Positions 44,879 through 52,903 of a DNA stretch of 64,000 nt are shown here, piece after piece (position 1 is the first letter of the stretch; every line of letters begins with the position of its first letter). The DNA comes from Leptospiraceae bacterium (GTDB taxonomy: Bacteria; Spirochaetota; Leptospiria; Leptospirales; Leptospiraceae). The stretch spans positions 434,001 to 498,000 of the forward strand of contig JADJSX010000008.1 of the NCBI GenBank assembly GCA_016711485.1, written 5' to 3'. A program made the translations under genes and the position numbers. The notes beneath the pieces were generated by a model. That model did no database searches. It saw nothing but the letters and a program-made list of their open reading frames with translations, and had not been told where the DNA came from.

Positions 44879-46342
44879 TAATCTTTGTTTTGCGATATGT
44901 GTCAGGAATTTTTCGTTTGGGACAAATCCGTCTTTGTCTAAAGAATACTCTGTGTTTATTCGATTTAAAAAATACATTTTGACCTTACCTTTGTTTTTGG
45001 CTTCTACTTCACCACGGAATTCGCATTCAAAGAAATCCTTTACTAGTTCATATGTAGCTTCTGAAATATTGATTTTGCCGACTGTGCCAGTGAATTCCAT
45101 TCGACTCGCAGTATTTACTGTATCTCCCCAAACGTCGTAGGCAAATTTCCTTTCGCCTACGACACCAGCCATCACAGAACCAGTGTGGATACCCAAACGT
45201 AACTCCCAATATGGTTCTTTCATTTTTTCTTTGATTTCTTTCATATGACTCATGAAGGATTGAATTTCAAGCGCAGCTAAACAAGATTCCAAAGGATGGG
45301 TTGTGGTTACTCTTGGAATTCCGCCAGCACACATATAACTATCACCTATCGTTTTTAATTTTTCTAAATTGTATCTTTCGATAGTCTTATCGAATTGGGT
45401 AAAATATCCGTCTAACTCCCGAATTAATTTTGGGGGAGACATTCCTTCCGCAATATGAGTAAAATCTTTAAAATCAGTAAACATAATTGTTACGCTATCG
45501 AAATGAATAGGCGTTACTTCCCCTGTTTCTTTGAGCTCTTCTGCTACTTCGGCAGGTAAAATGTTTAATAATAGTTTATCAGATTTATCAAGAGCACTAG
45601 CTAAATCTTTCGTTCTTTCTTTTACTCGTTGTTCGAGATTATCTTTTTCTTTTTGTAATTCGTCATAGGCTTGTGCGTTGGTAAGTGATATTCCGGCTAA
45701 TGATGCATATGCGCCCAGAAGAGCTTCGTCCTTTTCTGTGAAATGGTCTGTGTAAATCTTATTTAATACTTGGATAACACCGATTATCTCCTTTAATGAG
45801 TTATAGACCGGCATACATAGGATTGATTTGGATCGGTATCCACTTTTTTGATCGTTTTCTGAGTTGAATCTTGGATCAGAGTAGGCATCGCGGATATTCA
45901 CTGTTTCCCGAGATTGAGCGACGAACCCGGCAATTCCAGTTCCAAATGGAATCCTGATTTCTTCTCGACTCCCAAGGGCAACACGAGAGCGTAATTCTGT
46001 ATTTTCTTTGTCAGCTAGGAAAAGAGTCGCTCTGTCCGCATTCATAACACTTTTTACGTTTTGAATAATTAAATCCAAGAGGGAATCTAAACTAATTTCT
46101 GCCATGATTGATCTGGCTGATTCAATAAGAATATTCAAATTTCTAGCTTGTTGGCTTAGATTTTCTAACTCAATCGCATCTAGGTATAATCTACCATCAG
46201 AAGCTTGGTAGAGTCCTGGAATTACGTCTGTTTTCCGTTTTCCATAATCAGCTCCAGAAATAATTACTTCGTATATCAATTTTTCCACAGTTTGTATATT
46301 AGATAAGTTATTAGTTATAAAGTCAAAACTAAAATTCTTCAA
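44876..46342 (-). CDS. GAF-domain class III adenylate/guanylate cyclase
   Basis: This is a 488-aa cytosolic cyclase. A GAF domain spans about residues 85-228 and retains the NKFDE signature (Asn194, Lys195, Phe201, Asp205, Glu206), as in GAF domains that bind cAMP or cGMP. A coiled coil (about 225-255) leads to LLNILP and the catalytic domain, with metal Asp290 (FTDFKDFT) and Asp334 (TIGDSYMC), plus Asn and Arg in TVNTASRME. All key residues are present. The only start at this end is a TTG at 46342 with no clear Shine-Dalgarno; a family II half-repeat begins 11 bp upstream. The stop is supplied by another family II repeat. Confidence 0.9.
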   Translation of the reverse strand: MKNFSFDFITNNLSNIQTVEKLIYEVIISGADYGKRKTDVIPGLYQASDGRLYLDAIELENLSQQARNLNILIESARSIMAEISLDSLLDLIIQNVKSVMNADRATLFLADKENTELRSRVALGSREEIRIPFGTGIAGFVAQSRETVNIRDAYSDPRFNSENDQKSGYRSKSILCMPVYNSLKEIIGVIQVLNKIYTDHFTEKDEALLGAYASLAGISLTNAQAYDELQKEKDNLEQRVKERTKDLASALDKSDKLLLNILPAEVAEELKETGEVTPIHFDSVTIMFTDFKDFTHIAEGMSPPKLIRELDGYFTQFDKTIERYNLEKLKTIGDSYMCAGGIPRVTTTHPLESCLAALEIQSFMSHMKEIKEKMKEPYWELRLGIHTGSVMAGVVGERKFAYDVWGDTVNTASRMEFTGTVGKINISEATYELVKDFFECEFRGEVEAKNKGKVKMYFLNRINTEYSLDKDGFVPNEKFLTHIAKQRL

Positions 46343-46353
46343 AAATTGTTTTG

Positions 46354-46376
46354 TAACTCACCTTACTCGCAAGCGC
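46354..46376. repeat. Family II half element
   Basis: TAACTCACCTTACTCGCAAG matches one family II end, but no partner end is recognisable; it runs into a family I copy instead. It lies 11 bp upstream of the cyclase start. Confidence 0.5.
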
Positions 46377-46392
46377 ATTATAGTATGCCTCG

Positions 46393-46480
46393 TATACCAA
46401 TTCCCAAAAGTAAATTCCGATTTAAAATTGAATACCCTTTTCAATAAAAATAACGGAACTTATTTATGAGAAGTGGTATA
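46393..46480. repeat. Family I inverted-terminal-repeat element, copy C
   Basis: This 88-bp copy has the inverted ends TATACCAATTCCCAAAAGT and TATACCACTTCTCATAAA. Its left half continues like copy E (AAATTC.GATTTAAAA). It is enclosed in a wider CCTCGTATA ... TATACGAGG inversion (46388-46396 with about 46510-46518), with GCAAG/CTTGC outside that. Confidence 0.7.
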
Positions 46481-46777
46481 TAATTTATTTCTAAAGGAAA
46501 CAAATTATACGAGGTATATTCACTTGCACACGAAGGACAGCTGGGTTTGCTTTATCCAAAAACAATCGGGAATTTAACCAAGGAATGAAAGGTTTTAATG
46601 TTTGTATTATGTCTTTATTAATTTTCCCAAAGTTGTAAATGGATAATTATATAAATCTATATATTAGGAAAATCTAATATATAGATTTAGTCAAAATAGT
46701 TCAGTACTGTCTATTCGTTTTTTAAGAATTTCATTTTACTTGACTTTCTGCTAACTGTCACAATTTTAGAAGTCACT
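46481..46777. other. Non-coding gap with a 14-bp perfect palindrome
   Basis: No gene is visible here. A perfect 14-bp inverted repeat (46653-46666 against 46675-46688, arm AAATCTATATATTA, 8-nt loop) sits about 90 bp before the MORN lipoprotein ATG. It may be an operator or a terminator-like hairpin. Confidence 0.5.
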
Positions 46778-47170
46778 ATGACACATATAAAGCAAAATAG
46801 AATAGTTTTAGGGATGATTTTAGTTTTTTTTTTGAAATGTAGTAGTGAAGAAGTGAAATCATCTGTTCCTGTAAAACCCATTGCTCCTCCGATGGAAGAT
46901 AAATATTCAGGAGCAACGAAAGCAGGAAAACGACACGGAAAGGGAACTCTTATAAAAGGAGATGGAACAAAATATGTCGGCGAATTTAGGAACGGAGAAT
47001 TTGAAGGCAAAGGTGTTCTAGAAAAACCAGACGGTGGTAAGTATGAAGGGGAATTTAAAAATAGTCTCTTCCATGGAAAAGGAAAATTTTCTAGCGCAGA
47101 AGGAGAAGTTTTTGAAGGCGATTTCAAAGACGGTAAATTTTTCAAAACAGAGTATTATTTTCCGCAGTAA
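46778..47170 (+). CDS. MORN-repeat lipoprotein
   Basis: This is a 130-aa protein with a short signal peptide and lipobox-like FFLKC (Cys23), then Ser-Ser. It should be lipid-anchored. Residues about 42-125 form four MORN repeats (KYSGATKAGKRHGKG, KYVGEFRNGEFEGKG, KYEGEFKNSLFHGKG, VFEGDFKDGKF). Such repeats often bind lipids or act as scaffolds. A second MORN protein occurs at 59.7 kb. It is monocistronic; a Fic-family pseudogene follows. Confidence 0.85.
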   Translation: MTHIKQNRIVLGMILVFFLKCSSEEVKSSVPVKPIAPPMEDKYSGATKAGKRHGKGTLIKGDGTKYVGEFRNGEFEGKGVLEKPDGGKYEGEFKNSLFHGKGKFSSAEGEVFEGDFKDGKFFKTEYYFPQ

Positions 47171-47354
47171 GATTCTGAGTAAAGTTTTTGGTAAGGTTAA
47201 AATTTGAAAAGTAAAGTCATTTTCCATTTTGGTGTGCTTTAATTGTAAAATTAAGAAAAGTATCAAAGAACCCATCAAATTCTTCCAAATACTTAAATCG
47301 GAATCGAATAAGTCTCACGATGAAGAAACAAAATAAAAAAATCACTTTATTGTA

Positions 47355-47739
47355 ATGCATATTTTTAAAGAAGCCGTATTGTCTAGCCGGATCGAAGGAC
47401 AACAAACCAATATTGAAGAAGCCCTAATAGAGGAAAATGTTATATACCAAAAGCCAAAAGTAATTACCCAATTTCACGATTCTTCACAAAAAAAAGGGGT
47501 AATTACTTTTACCGAAGGGTGTATCAATCCCAAAAAAGGAGTGGTTGGACTGAAGTTCAAAATTATGTCACTGAAAGGAAATGTCCGATAAAAGAGCTAA
47601 AAATATCTACATCTCTCAATCCGCTTGATTCGAAGCATATATAAAATTCCTTACACTAGCATAAAAGGTAAATATGAAAATACTCGAAATTTTCGAGATA
47701 CTTTAGGTTGTAAGCAAATTCACACTAACCAATTTTAAA
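47355..47739 (+). pseudogene. Decayed Fic-family (AMPylator) gene split by a family I repeat
   Basis: Three disjoint frames together recall the start of a Fic protein. From 47355 the residues KEAVLSSRIEGQQTNIEEAL are the Fic N-terminal signature. The frame then runs into a family I repeat at 47443-47524. From about 47528, two bases out of frame, it resumes as SGWTEVQNYV, again Fic-like. After another frame change near 47640 come the residues GKYENTRNFRDT, similar to the GK..NPG.FR.TQ segment. The catalytic HPFxxGNG loop is not present. The gene is truncated at the 5' end too, and cannot encode a working protein. Confidence 0.8.
47443..47524. repeat. Family I inverted-terminal-repeat element, copy G, inserted in the Fic pseudogene
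   Basis: This 82-bp copy starts TATACCAAAAGCCAAAAG then TAATTACCC. It ends with the reverse form of TACACCCTTCGGTAAAAG then TAATTACCCC. Both ends are clear and the flanks are Fic-like on either side, so it gives direct evidence of insertion. Confidence 0.85.
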
Positions 47740-47982
47740 ATCGTACTTAAATTTTGTTTAGCCTAATATGCGTAAACCCCAACTACAAGGCGGATAACTT
47801 CAATATATTGCAGGTACTATACATGCGTTATGCGTAATTATGCGATAGTACAAGCAATTAAAATATAGCTAAAAACGATTTTTTATTCAAAAAAATAAAA
47901 AAAGTTCTTTAGCAAATGCCTAAACGTACCGTTTATTTTAAGGAACTTAATCCGACATAAATAAAAAAAAGCAGGCACAACC
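47740..47982. other. Non-coding gap with a nested hairpin
   Basis: A hairpin of 10 bp with one mismatch (47902-47911 with 47939-47948, AAGTTCTTTA) encloses TAAACG-TAC-CGTTTA (47921-47935). It lies about 35 nt before the TTG start of the next gene and may be a leader structure or a terminator. The rest shows no gene. Confidence 0.5.
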
Positions 47983-48273
47983 TTGGAAAAAAAACCACAA
48001 AACACACAACCTCAACCACTTAGTATCGTACCTTCGCAAAACACGAATGAGCCACAAGCAGTAACACCCTCACCGAATTTTAAAAAAATTCTATCTCGTT
48101 ATGTAAATTACAGAGGAATTGATATTGTTCTATATCTAAAAGATGGAACAGTAATTGAACTTGACAAAAACAGAAAGTTAGATGGGGACGTAGTCATTAA
48201 GAACGGAAAAGAAGGTATCGTTGCTCGAATCGAACTTTCTGATATTCGCAAAGCTGATTTTTTTGCCGCTTAA
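47983..48273 (+). CDS. Small conserved protein of unknown function
   Basis: This is a 96-aa soluble protein. The first 35 residues are Pro/Gln/Asn-rich and probably disordered. The remainder (about 36-96) is a compact beta domain (VLYLKDGTVIEL, GIVARIELSDIRKADFF), with the look of an Sm-like or SH3-type barrel. I cannot name the family. The start is a TTG with AGCAGG about 12 nt upstream. Proximity to rpsU (about 125 bp downstream) does not by itself suggest a role. Confidence 0.6.
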   Translation: MEKKPQNTQPQPLSIVPSQNTNEPQAVTPSPNFKKILSRYVNYRGIDIVLYLKDGTVIELDKNRKLDGDVVIKNGKEGIVARIELSDIRKADFFAA

Positions 48274-48347
48274 AAAAACACTCAATCTGCAGAATCTAAA
48301 AATATTTCTTGCCGCCTTAGTAAAATATAAAATCTTAGTTATATTAG

Positions 48348-48378
48348 TATTTCCCTGTCTTTTTCGGATAGGGAAATA
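48348..48378 (+). promoter_or_regulatory. Leader hairpin before rpsU
   Basis: A perfect 9-bp stem (48348-48356 with 48370-48378, arm TATTTCCCT) ends about 20 nt before the rpsU ATG. It has no U-run after it, so it could be a 5' leader structure rather than a terminator of the upstream gene. Confidence 0.45.
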
Positions 48379-48398
48379 AACGTTTAAAAGGAGACTAG

Positions 48399-48608
48399 AT
48401 GGTAGGAATCATTATTAAAGAGGGAGAATCCATAGAGGGAGCACTCAGAAGATTCAAAAGAGATTGTGCAAATGCTGGTATTTTGAGCGAAATCAAAAAA
48501 AGAGAACATTTTGAGAAACCTAGCATTATCAAGAAAAAAGCCATAGATACAGCAAGAAGAAAACGCGATAAAAAAAAGCGTATCTTTGCTAAAAAAGAAA
48601 AGATTTAA
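48399..48608 (+). CDS. rpsU: 30S ribosomal protein S21
   Basis: This is the 69-aa small-subunit protein that binds near the 3' end of 16S rRNA and helps mRNA selection. The opening GIIIKEGESIEGALRRFKR is typical, and the C-terminal half is very basic (KKKAIDTARRKRDKKKR). It has an excellent Shine-Dalgarno (AAGGAG, about 9 nt before the ATG). It heads the classic macromolecular-synthesis cluster rpsU, yqeY, dnaG, rpoD. A strong hairpin with a T-run separates it from yqeY and would let rpsU be expressed more highly than the rest. Confidence 0.97.
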   Translation: MVGIIIKEGESIEGALRRFKRDCANAGILSEIKKREHFEKPSIIKKKAIDTARRKRDKKKRIFAKKEKI

Positions 48609-48624
48609 TCTATTTATTATTCCT

Positions 48625-48646
48625 CTACTTTCCGTTCGGAAAGTAG
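48625..48646 (+). terminator. Terminator or attenuator between rpsU and yqeY
   Basis: A perfect 9-bp stem (CTACTTTCC with GGAAAGTAG) with a 4-nt GTTC loop is followed by TTTGATAACTTTTTTT. The position parallels the internal terminator of the E. coli rpsU-dnaG-rpoD operon. Confidence 0.85.
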
Positions 48647-48685
48647 TTTGATAACTTTTTTTAATTTCGTATCCATCGGGTAATT

Positions 48686-49144
48686 ATGTCTTTACAACAA
48701 AAAATTAATGATGACTTGAAGTCTGCACTTAAATCCAAGGAAGAACCAAAACTTTCTACTTTGCGATTATTAAAATCAGACATTCAATATGAATTAACCA
48801 AAACTGGAGCATCTACTTTAAATGATGACCAAGTCATTGGATTAATAAGATCAAATTCTAAAAAAAGAAAAGAGACGGCTCTTGAGTATAGAAAAGCGAA
48901 TCGAGAAGATTTAGCACTCAAGGAAGATTCCGAGGATGCTGTTCTGACTTCTTATCTTCCGGCATCTATGCCTGAGGCTGAAGTAAGAGAAGTTGTTTCT
49001 CGTGTAATCAAAGAAATTGCTCCTAAATCTGCTGCGGAGGCTGGGAAAGTAATTGGCAAGGTAATGCAAGAATTAAAAGGCAAAAATGCTGATGGTTCTC
49101 TCGTTTCTAGCTTAGTTAAATCCATGATGCCTGAGGCATCTTAA
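48686..49144 (+). CDS. yqeY: GatB/YqeY-domain protein
   Basis: This is a 152-aa soluble protein of the YqeY family, related to the tail domain of the GatB amidotransferase subunit. It opens MSLQQKINDDLKSALKSK and contains the conserved LRLLKSDIQYE stretch (about residues 26-36). The middle of the domain reads YLPASMPEAEV (about 91-101), and the C-terminus has AAEAGKVIGKVM (about 116-127). The molecular function is uncertain; a tRNA-linked role is proposed from GatB. It commonly lies between rpsU and dnaG, as here. It is followed 8 bp later by dnaG. Confidence 0.93.
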   Translation: MSLQQKINDDLKSALKSKEEPKLSTLRLLKSDIQYELTKTGASTLNDDQVIGLIRSNSKKRKETALEYRKANREDLALKEDSEDAVLTSYLPASMPEAEVREVVSRVIKEIAPKSAAEAGKVIGKVMQELKGKNADGSLVSSLVKSMMPEAS

Positions 49145-49152
49145 AGTTCTCT

Positions 49153-50973
49153 GTGCAAAACAGTTCCGATTTCGTTTCCCGTGTCAAAAGAGAAGTCGGG
49201 CTAGAAGCCTATATTTCTCGATTTGTAAAATTAAAGAAACAGGGCAAGAGGTTACTAGGTCTTTGCCCGTTCCATTCTGAAAAATCACCATCCTTCACGA
49301 TTTCGCCTGACTTAGCAGTTTACCATTGTTTTGGTTGCGGAAAATCGGGAGATTTATTCCGGTTTGTGATGGATTTTGAACGTGTTGATTTTAATCGAGC
49401 AAAAGAAGTTCTATCGGAATACTCAGGGATTCCTCTCAAAGAAAGTCTGGGAGCAAACAATGAATTTGCGGAAAAAACTTTTCTTTATTCTCTCAATCAA
49501 AAATTCCTAGAATACTTTATTCGAAATTTAAATTCGGAAGAAGGGAAAGTGGCTCGTCAATATTTAAAATCTCGCCATATTTCAGAACCCGAAATTTTAC
49601 ATTTTAAAATAGGATACAGTCTTCCCGGATTTGATAATTGGAAAAAAATGAATCTCTCGGAAGAAGAAGTAAAGGGAGCGGTTAAACTTGGTTTAATGAA
49701 GATAAGCGCAAATAATCGCAATCATTATTACGATTTCTATCGTGAGCGTATCATGTTTCCTATTTTTGAACCCGGTGGAAAAGTCGCTGGATTTGGTGGA
49801 AGAACCATCAATCCAAGTGATGAAGCAAAATACATTAATAGTCCAGCTTCAATTGTTTATGATAAAGGCAAAATGTTTTATAATCTCTACAATGCCCAAA
49901 ATTCGATTCGTAAAACAAAAACAGCAATTTTAGTAGAAGGATATTTAGACGTAATTGGACTTTTTTCGAAAGAGTTTGATAATGTAATCGCTCCCCTAGG
50001 GACTTCCCTTACAGAAAAACAAGTTCGTACTTTAAAAAATTACGCTGATAAAGTTACAGTATTATTTGATGGGGATAATGCCGGCAGAAAAGCCGCTTTT
50101 CGGGCTACCGAAATATGTATTAAGGAAAATTTACCTTCGGAAGTTATCCTTCTTGAAAATGGAGTAGATCCATTTGACTTATCCAATCAAAAGACACGAA
50201 TTGATATTTTAGATTTATTTAGTAAACCAATTTCTTCCTCTGACTTTGTAATTCAGGAAACCATGCAGAATACAACTCCTGCTTCTAAACCAGAACAAAA
50301 GAAGAAAGCAATTGAGAACCTATTTCAGTTCATTAAAACCCTCGAGAAAGAAACTGATAAACAGTCCTATTTGGCAGAGGGAGCAAAACACCTAGGTTTA
50401 AGTTTTGCCGCAATATTAAATGATTTTAAAAAAGAAGTAGTACCTAATTTTGAGTCTAAGAAAGACGATAATAAATCTAAGCCTGTAGTGAAATCAACCT
50501 CTACATCGCCTGCAATAAAATATGAAAGAAAACTGATTTCTATGCTGATTTTAAACGATTCCTTAATTCACAATATTCATCAGGTTTTAGACCAAGAATT
50601 TTTTGATTCAGAAAGTTCTATTTTGCGAGATTTAATTTATAACCGTTTTTTGAACAGTGAAGAAATTAATTATGAATCGATTCGAGATTCGGGAATTGAT
50701 GATTCGACTTTGGTTGCAATTAATCCTTTTATTTTTGATGAATTAGATGCGAAAGAATTACCCGAAGAAGAAAAAGAACTTATTTTTAAAGAAGCACTTT
50801 TACAACAAAGGAAATTTGTAATTGATTCAGAGATTAGTAAACTTTCCTTAAGTCAGAATTATTTAGATAACTCACAAATAGATTTAGAAAGACTGATGGT
50901 TCTTAGAAAAGAAAAACAGACAATTCTAGAAACAATTGGATCACTCAGTTTAGTTAAAAAAGAGGTAAATTAA
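49153..50973 (+). CDS. dnaG: DNA primase
   Basis: This is a 606-aa enzyme that synthesises RNA primers at the replication fork. The zinc ribbon has Cys38, His41, Cys59 and Cys62 (CPFH and CFGC). The catalytic TOPRIM region has VEGYLDVIGL and VLFDGDNAGRKAA with the metal-binding Asp residues. The C-terminal helicase-binding region (about 445-600) is less conserved. Length fits. The start is a GTG at 49153 after a short spacer from yqeY. rpoD follows 3 bp after its stop. Confidence 0.97.
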   Translation: MQNSSDFVSRVKREVGLEAYISRFVKLKKQGKRLLGLCPFHSEKSPSFTISPDLAVYHCFGCGKSGDLFRFVMDFERVDFNRAKEVLSEYSGIPLKESLGANNEFAEKTFLYSLNQKFLEYFIRNLNSEEGKVARQYLKSRHISEPEILHFKIGYSLPGFDNWKKMNLSEEEVKGAVKLGLMKISANNRNHYYDFYRERIMFPIFEPGGKVAGFGGRTINPSDEAKYINSPASIVYDKGKMFYNLYNAQNSIRKTKTAILVEGYLDVIGLFSKEFDNVIAPLGTSLTEKQVRTLKNYADKVTVLFDGDNAGRKAAFRATEICIKENLPSEVILLENGVDPFDLSNQKTRIDILDLFSKPISSSDFVIQETMQNTTPASKPEQKKKAIENLFQFIKTLEKETDKQSYLAEGAKHLGLSFAAILNDFKKEVVPNFESKKDDNKSKPVVKSTSTSPAIKYERKLISMLILNDSLIHNIHQVLDQEFFDSESSILRDLIYNRFLNSEEINYESIRDSGIDDSTLVAINPFIFDELDAKELPEEEKELIFKEALLQQRKFVIDSEISKLSLSQNYLDNSQIDLERLMVLRKEKQTILETIGSLSLVKKEVN

Positions 50974-50976
50974 AAA

Positions 50977-52728
50977 ATGGAAAACTTACAAAGTCTCCCA
51001 GAAGTACAAAGAATTATCGCGATTGGTAAAGCCAATAGTGAAGTATCCTATGATGAAATCAACGAGATACTTCCTGATAAAATTTTAAACTCAGAAAAAA
51101 TCGACGATGTATTTACTCTTTTACACGAACTAGGTATTGAAGTTGTTGAGGAATATAGTAAGAAGTCGGTCGAGGCTCCTGTACTGCCTCCTAAAGAAGA
51201 AAAACCAGCCAAAAAGAAAAAAGAAAGTTCTTCCATTTCTGCAACTTCCGAAGACCCTATCCGTCTTTATTTAAAAGAAATTGGAAAAGTAAGTTTGATT
51301 TCGGGGGAAACAGAGGTTTTCCTTGCAAAGCGAATTGAAAAGGGCGAAAAAATTATCGAAGAAACTATTTTATCTTCTAGTATATTACGGGCTAATTTCG
51401 CTAAACTCATGCCTAAGATCAAAAGCAAAAAAATCAAAGTCTACGAATTAGTAAAGGTAGACAAACTCTATGCGCTCAATCAAAATGAGGCAGACAAACT
51501 CGAAAAAGTATTTTTTTCAAATATGGATATTATCCAGAACGAAGAAAAAGTATATAACGAGTCTATTAACCGTATTAAAAAATATTCTGAGAATAGTAAA
51601 AAATACAAAGAACTCAGAGAAAAAATCGAAATCACATCTTCCAAAATTGACAACGCAACTCGAATGATTGGCGTGTCCCAGAGAGAAATTCAAAAAATTT
51701 CTCAAAAGATCAAGTCAATGGTATTTCGTATCAAAGAAATCGACAGACATTTTTTAAAAATCAAAGCTCGTTACGGTCATGACGTAAAAGAAATCAAAAC
51801 GTTCAACCGCTTCATCGAAAAAAATGAGAACATCGAAGAAATTGAAAAAATGATGGGCATTGATATTGATGAAGTTAGAGAAGTTATTAAAGACATTCGA
51901 AATAACGAGCGAAAACTTCGTCGTATGGAACAAGAAGCCGGTTCTTCCACTATTGAAATCAAAGAGTGGGGCGAAAAAATCATGAAAGGGGAAAGAGAAA
52001 TTTCCCAAGCAAAAAAAGAATTAGTAAAAGCAAACCTTCGTTTGGTTGTTTCGATTGCGAAACGTTATGCGAACCGTGGTATGCACTTTTTTGATTTAAT
52101 CCAAGAAGGTAATATTGGTCTTATCAAAGCAGTAGATAAATTCGAATACAAAAAAGGTTATAAATTTTCTACTTACGCAACTTGGTGGATTCGTCAAGCT
52201 ATCACAAGAGCGATTTCTGATCAAGCGAGAACAATTCGTGTTCCAGTTCACATGATTGAGCAGGTGAATAAAGTTATCCGCGAGGCACGTTTATTTGTGC
52301 AAGAATTTGGACGTGATCCGACTAATGAAGAAATTGCAGAAAGACTTGGTTGGCCTGTACAAAAAGTGAAGTCTGTGAAGAACGTTGGGCGCGAGCCTAT
52401 CTCTTTAGAAATTCCTGTTGGCTCAGAAGAAGATTCAGAACTAGGAGATTTTATTGAAGATAAGGAAGTAGAATCTCCACTTAATTCAGCTGCTGGAAGT
52501 ATTTTGGCAGAACAAATCCGTCAAGTTCTTCATACACTTCCTGCTAGAGAGCAAAAAGTAATTCGTATGCGATTTGGGTTAGATGATGGTTATGCGCAAA
52601 CTTTAGAGGAAGTAGGATATCAATTTAAAGTAACAAGAGAACGTATTCGTCAGATTGAAGCTAAAGCCTTAAGAAGACTTCGTCACCCGACTCGTTCTAA
52701 AAAGTTAAAGGATTATATTCTAGATTAG
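50977..52728 (+). CDS. rpoD: RNA polymerase primary sigma factor
   Basis: This is a 583-aa sigma-70-type factor. Region 1.1 is partial (about residues 1-60), then a charged linker and region 1.2 (DPIRLYLKEIGKVSLIS, about 92-108). A long Lys/Glu-rich non-conserved region follows (about 120-340). Region 2 contains NLRLVVSIAKRYANRGM and the -10 recognition helix (FSTYATWWIRQAITR). Regions 3 and 4 follow, the latter ending VTRERIRQIEAKALRRLR, which reads the -35. It is the last gene of the cluster and a nested hairpin terminator follows. Confidence 0.97.
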   Translation: MENLQSLPEVQRIIAIGKANSEVSYDEINEILPDKILNSEKIDDVFTLLHELGIEVVEEYSKKSVEAPVLPPKEEKPAKKKKESSSISATSEDPIRLYLKEIGKVSLISGETEVFLAKRIEKGEKIIEETILSSSILRANFAKLMPKIKSKKIKVYELVKVDKLYALNQNEADKLEKVFFSNMDIIQNEEKVYNESINRIKKYSENSKKYKELREKIEITSSKIDNATRMIGVSQREIQKISQKIKSMVFRIKEIDRHFLKIKARYGHDVKEIKTFNRFIEKNENIEEIEKMMGIDIDEVREVIKDIRNNERKLRRMEQEAGSSTIEIKEWGEKIMKGEREISQAKKELVKANLRLVVSIAKRYANRGMHFFDLIQEGNIGLIKAVDKFEYKKGYKFSTYATWWIRQAITRAISDQARTIRVPVHMIEQVNKVIREARLFVQEFGRDPTNEEIAERLGWPVQKVKSVKNVGREPISLEIPVGSEEDSELGDFIEDKEVESPLNSAAGSILAEQIRQVLHTLPAREQKVIRMRFGLDDGYAQTLEEVGYQFKVTRERIRQIEAKALRRLRHPTRSKKLKDYILD

Positions 52729-52738
52729 AAAAAAATAA

Positions 52739-52804
52739 GGGCTGAATAAAAAAATGCAGGAGTCTATCTATTTACTTTCGTAAGTAGATATTTTTTATCA
52801 GCCC
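52739..52804 (+). terminator. Nested hairpin terminator after rpoD
   Basis: An outer GGGCTGA/TCAGCCC pairing (52739-52745 and 52798-52804) surrounds a second stem ATCTATTTAC/GTAAGTAGAT (9 of 10 paired) and a T-run. It lies 11 bp past the rpoD stop. Confidence 0.75.
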
Positions 52805-52903
52805 CAAAATCAGACACACAATTTATCTAAATAAATTATCGTCTGAGTATAAAAATTAGAACGAAACTTTTTTTCGAAAAATTTGTTTTTAAAGGATGTA
52901 TGG

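Noticed and set aside
47217..47405. 62-aa minus-strand frame near the Fic remnant
   Set aside because: It is antisense to the Fic-like start and has no support of its own.
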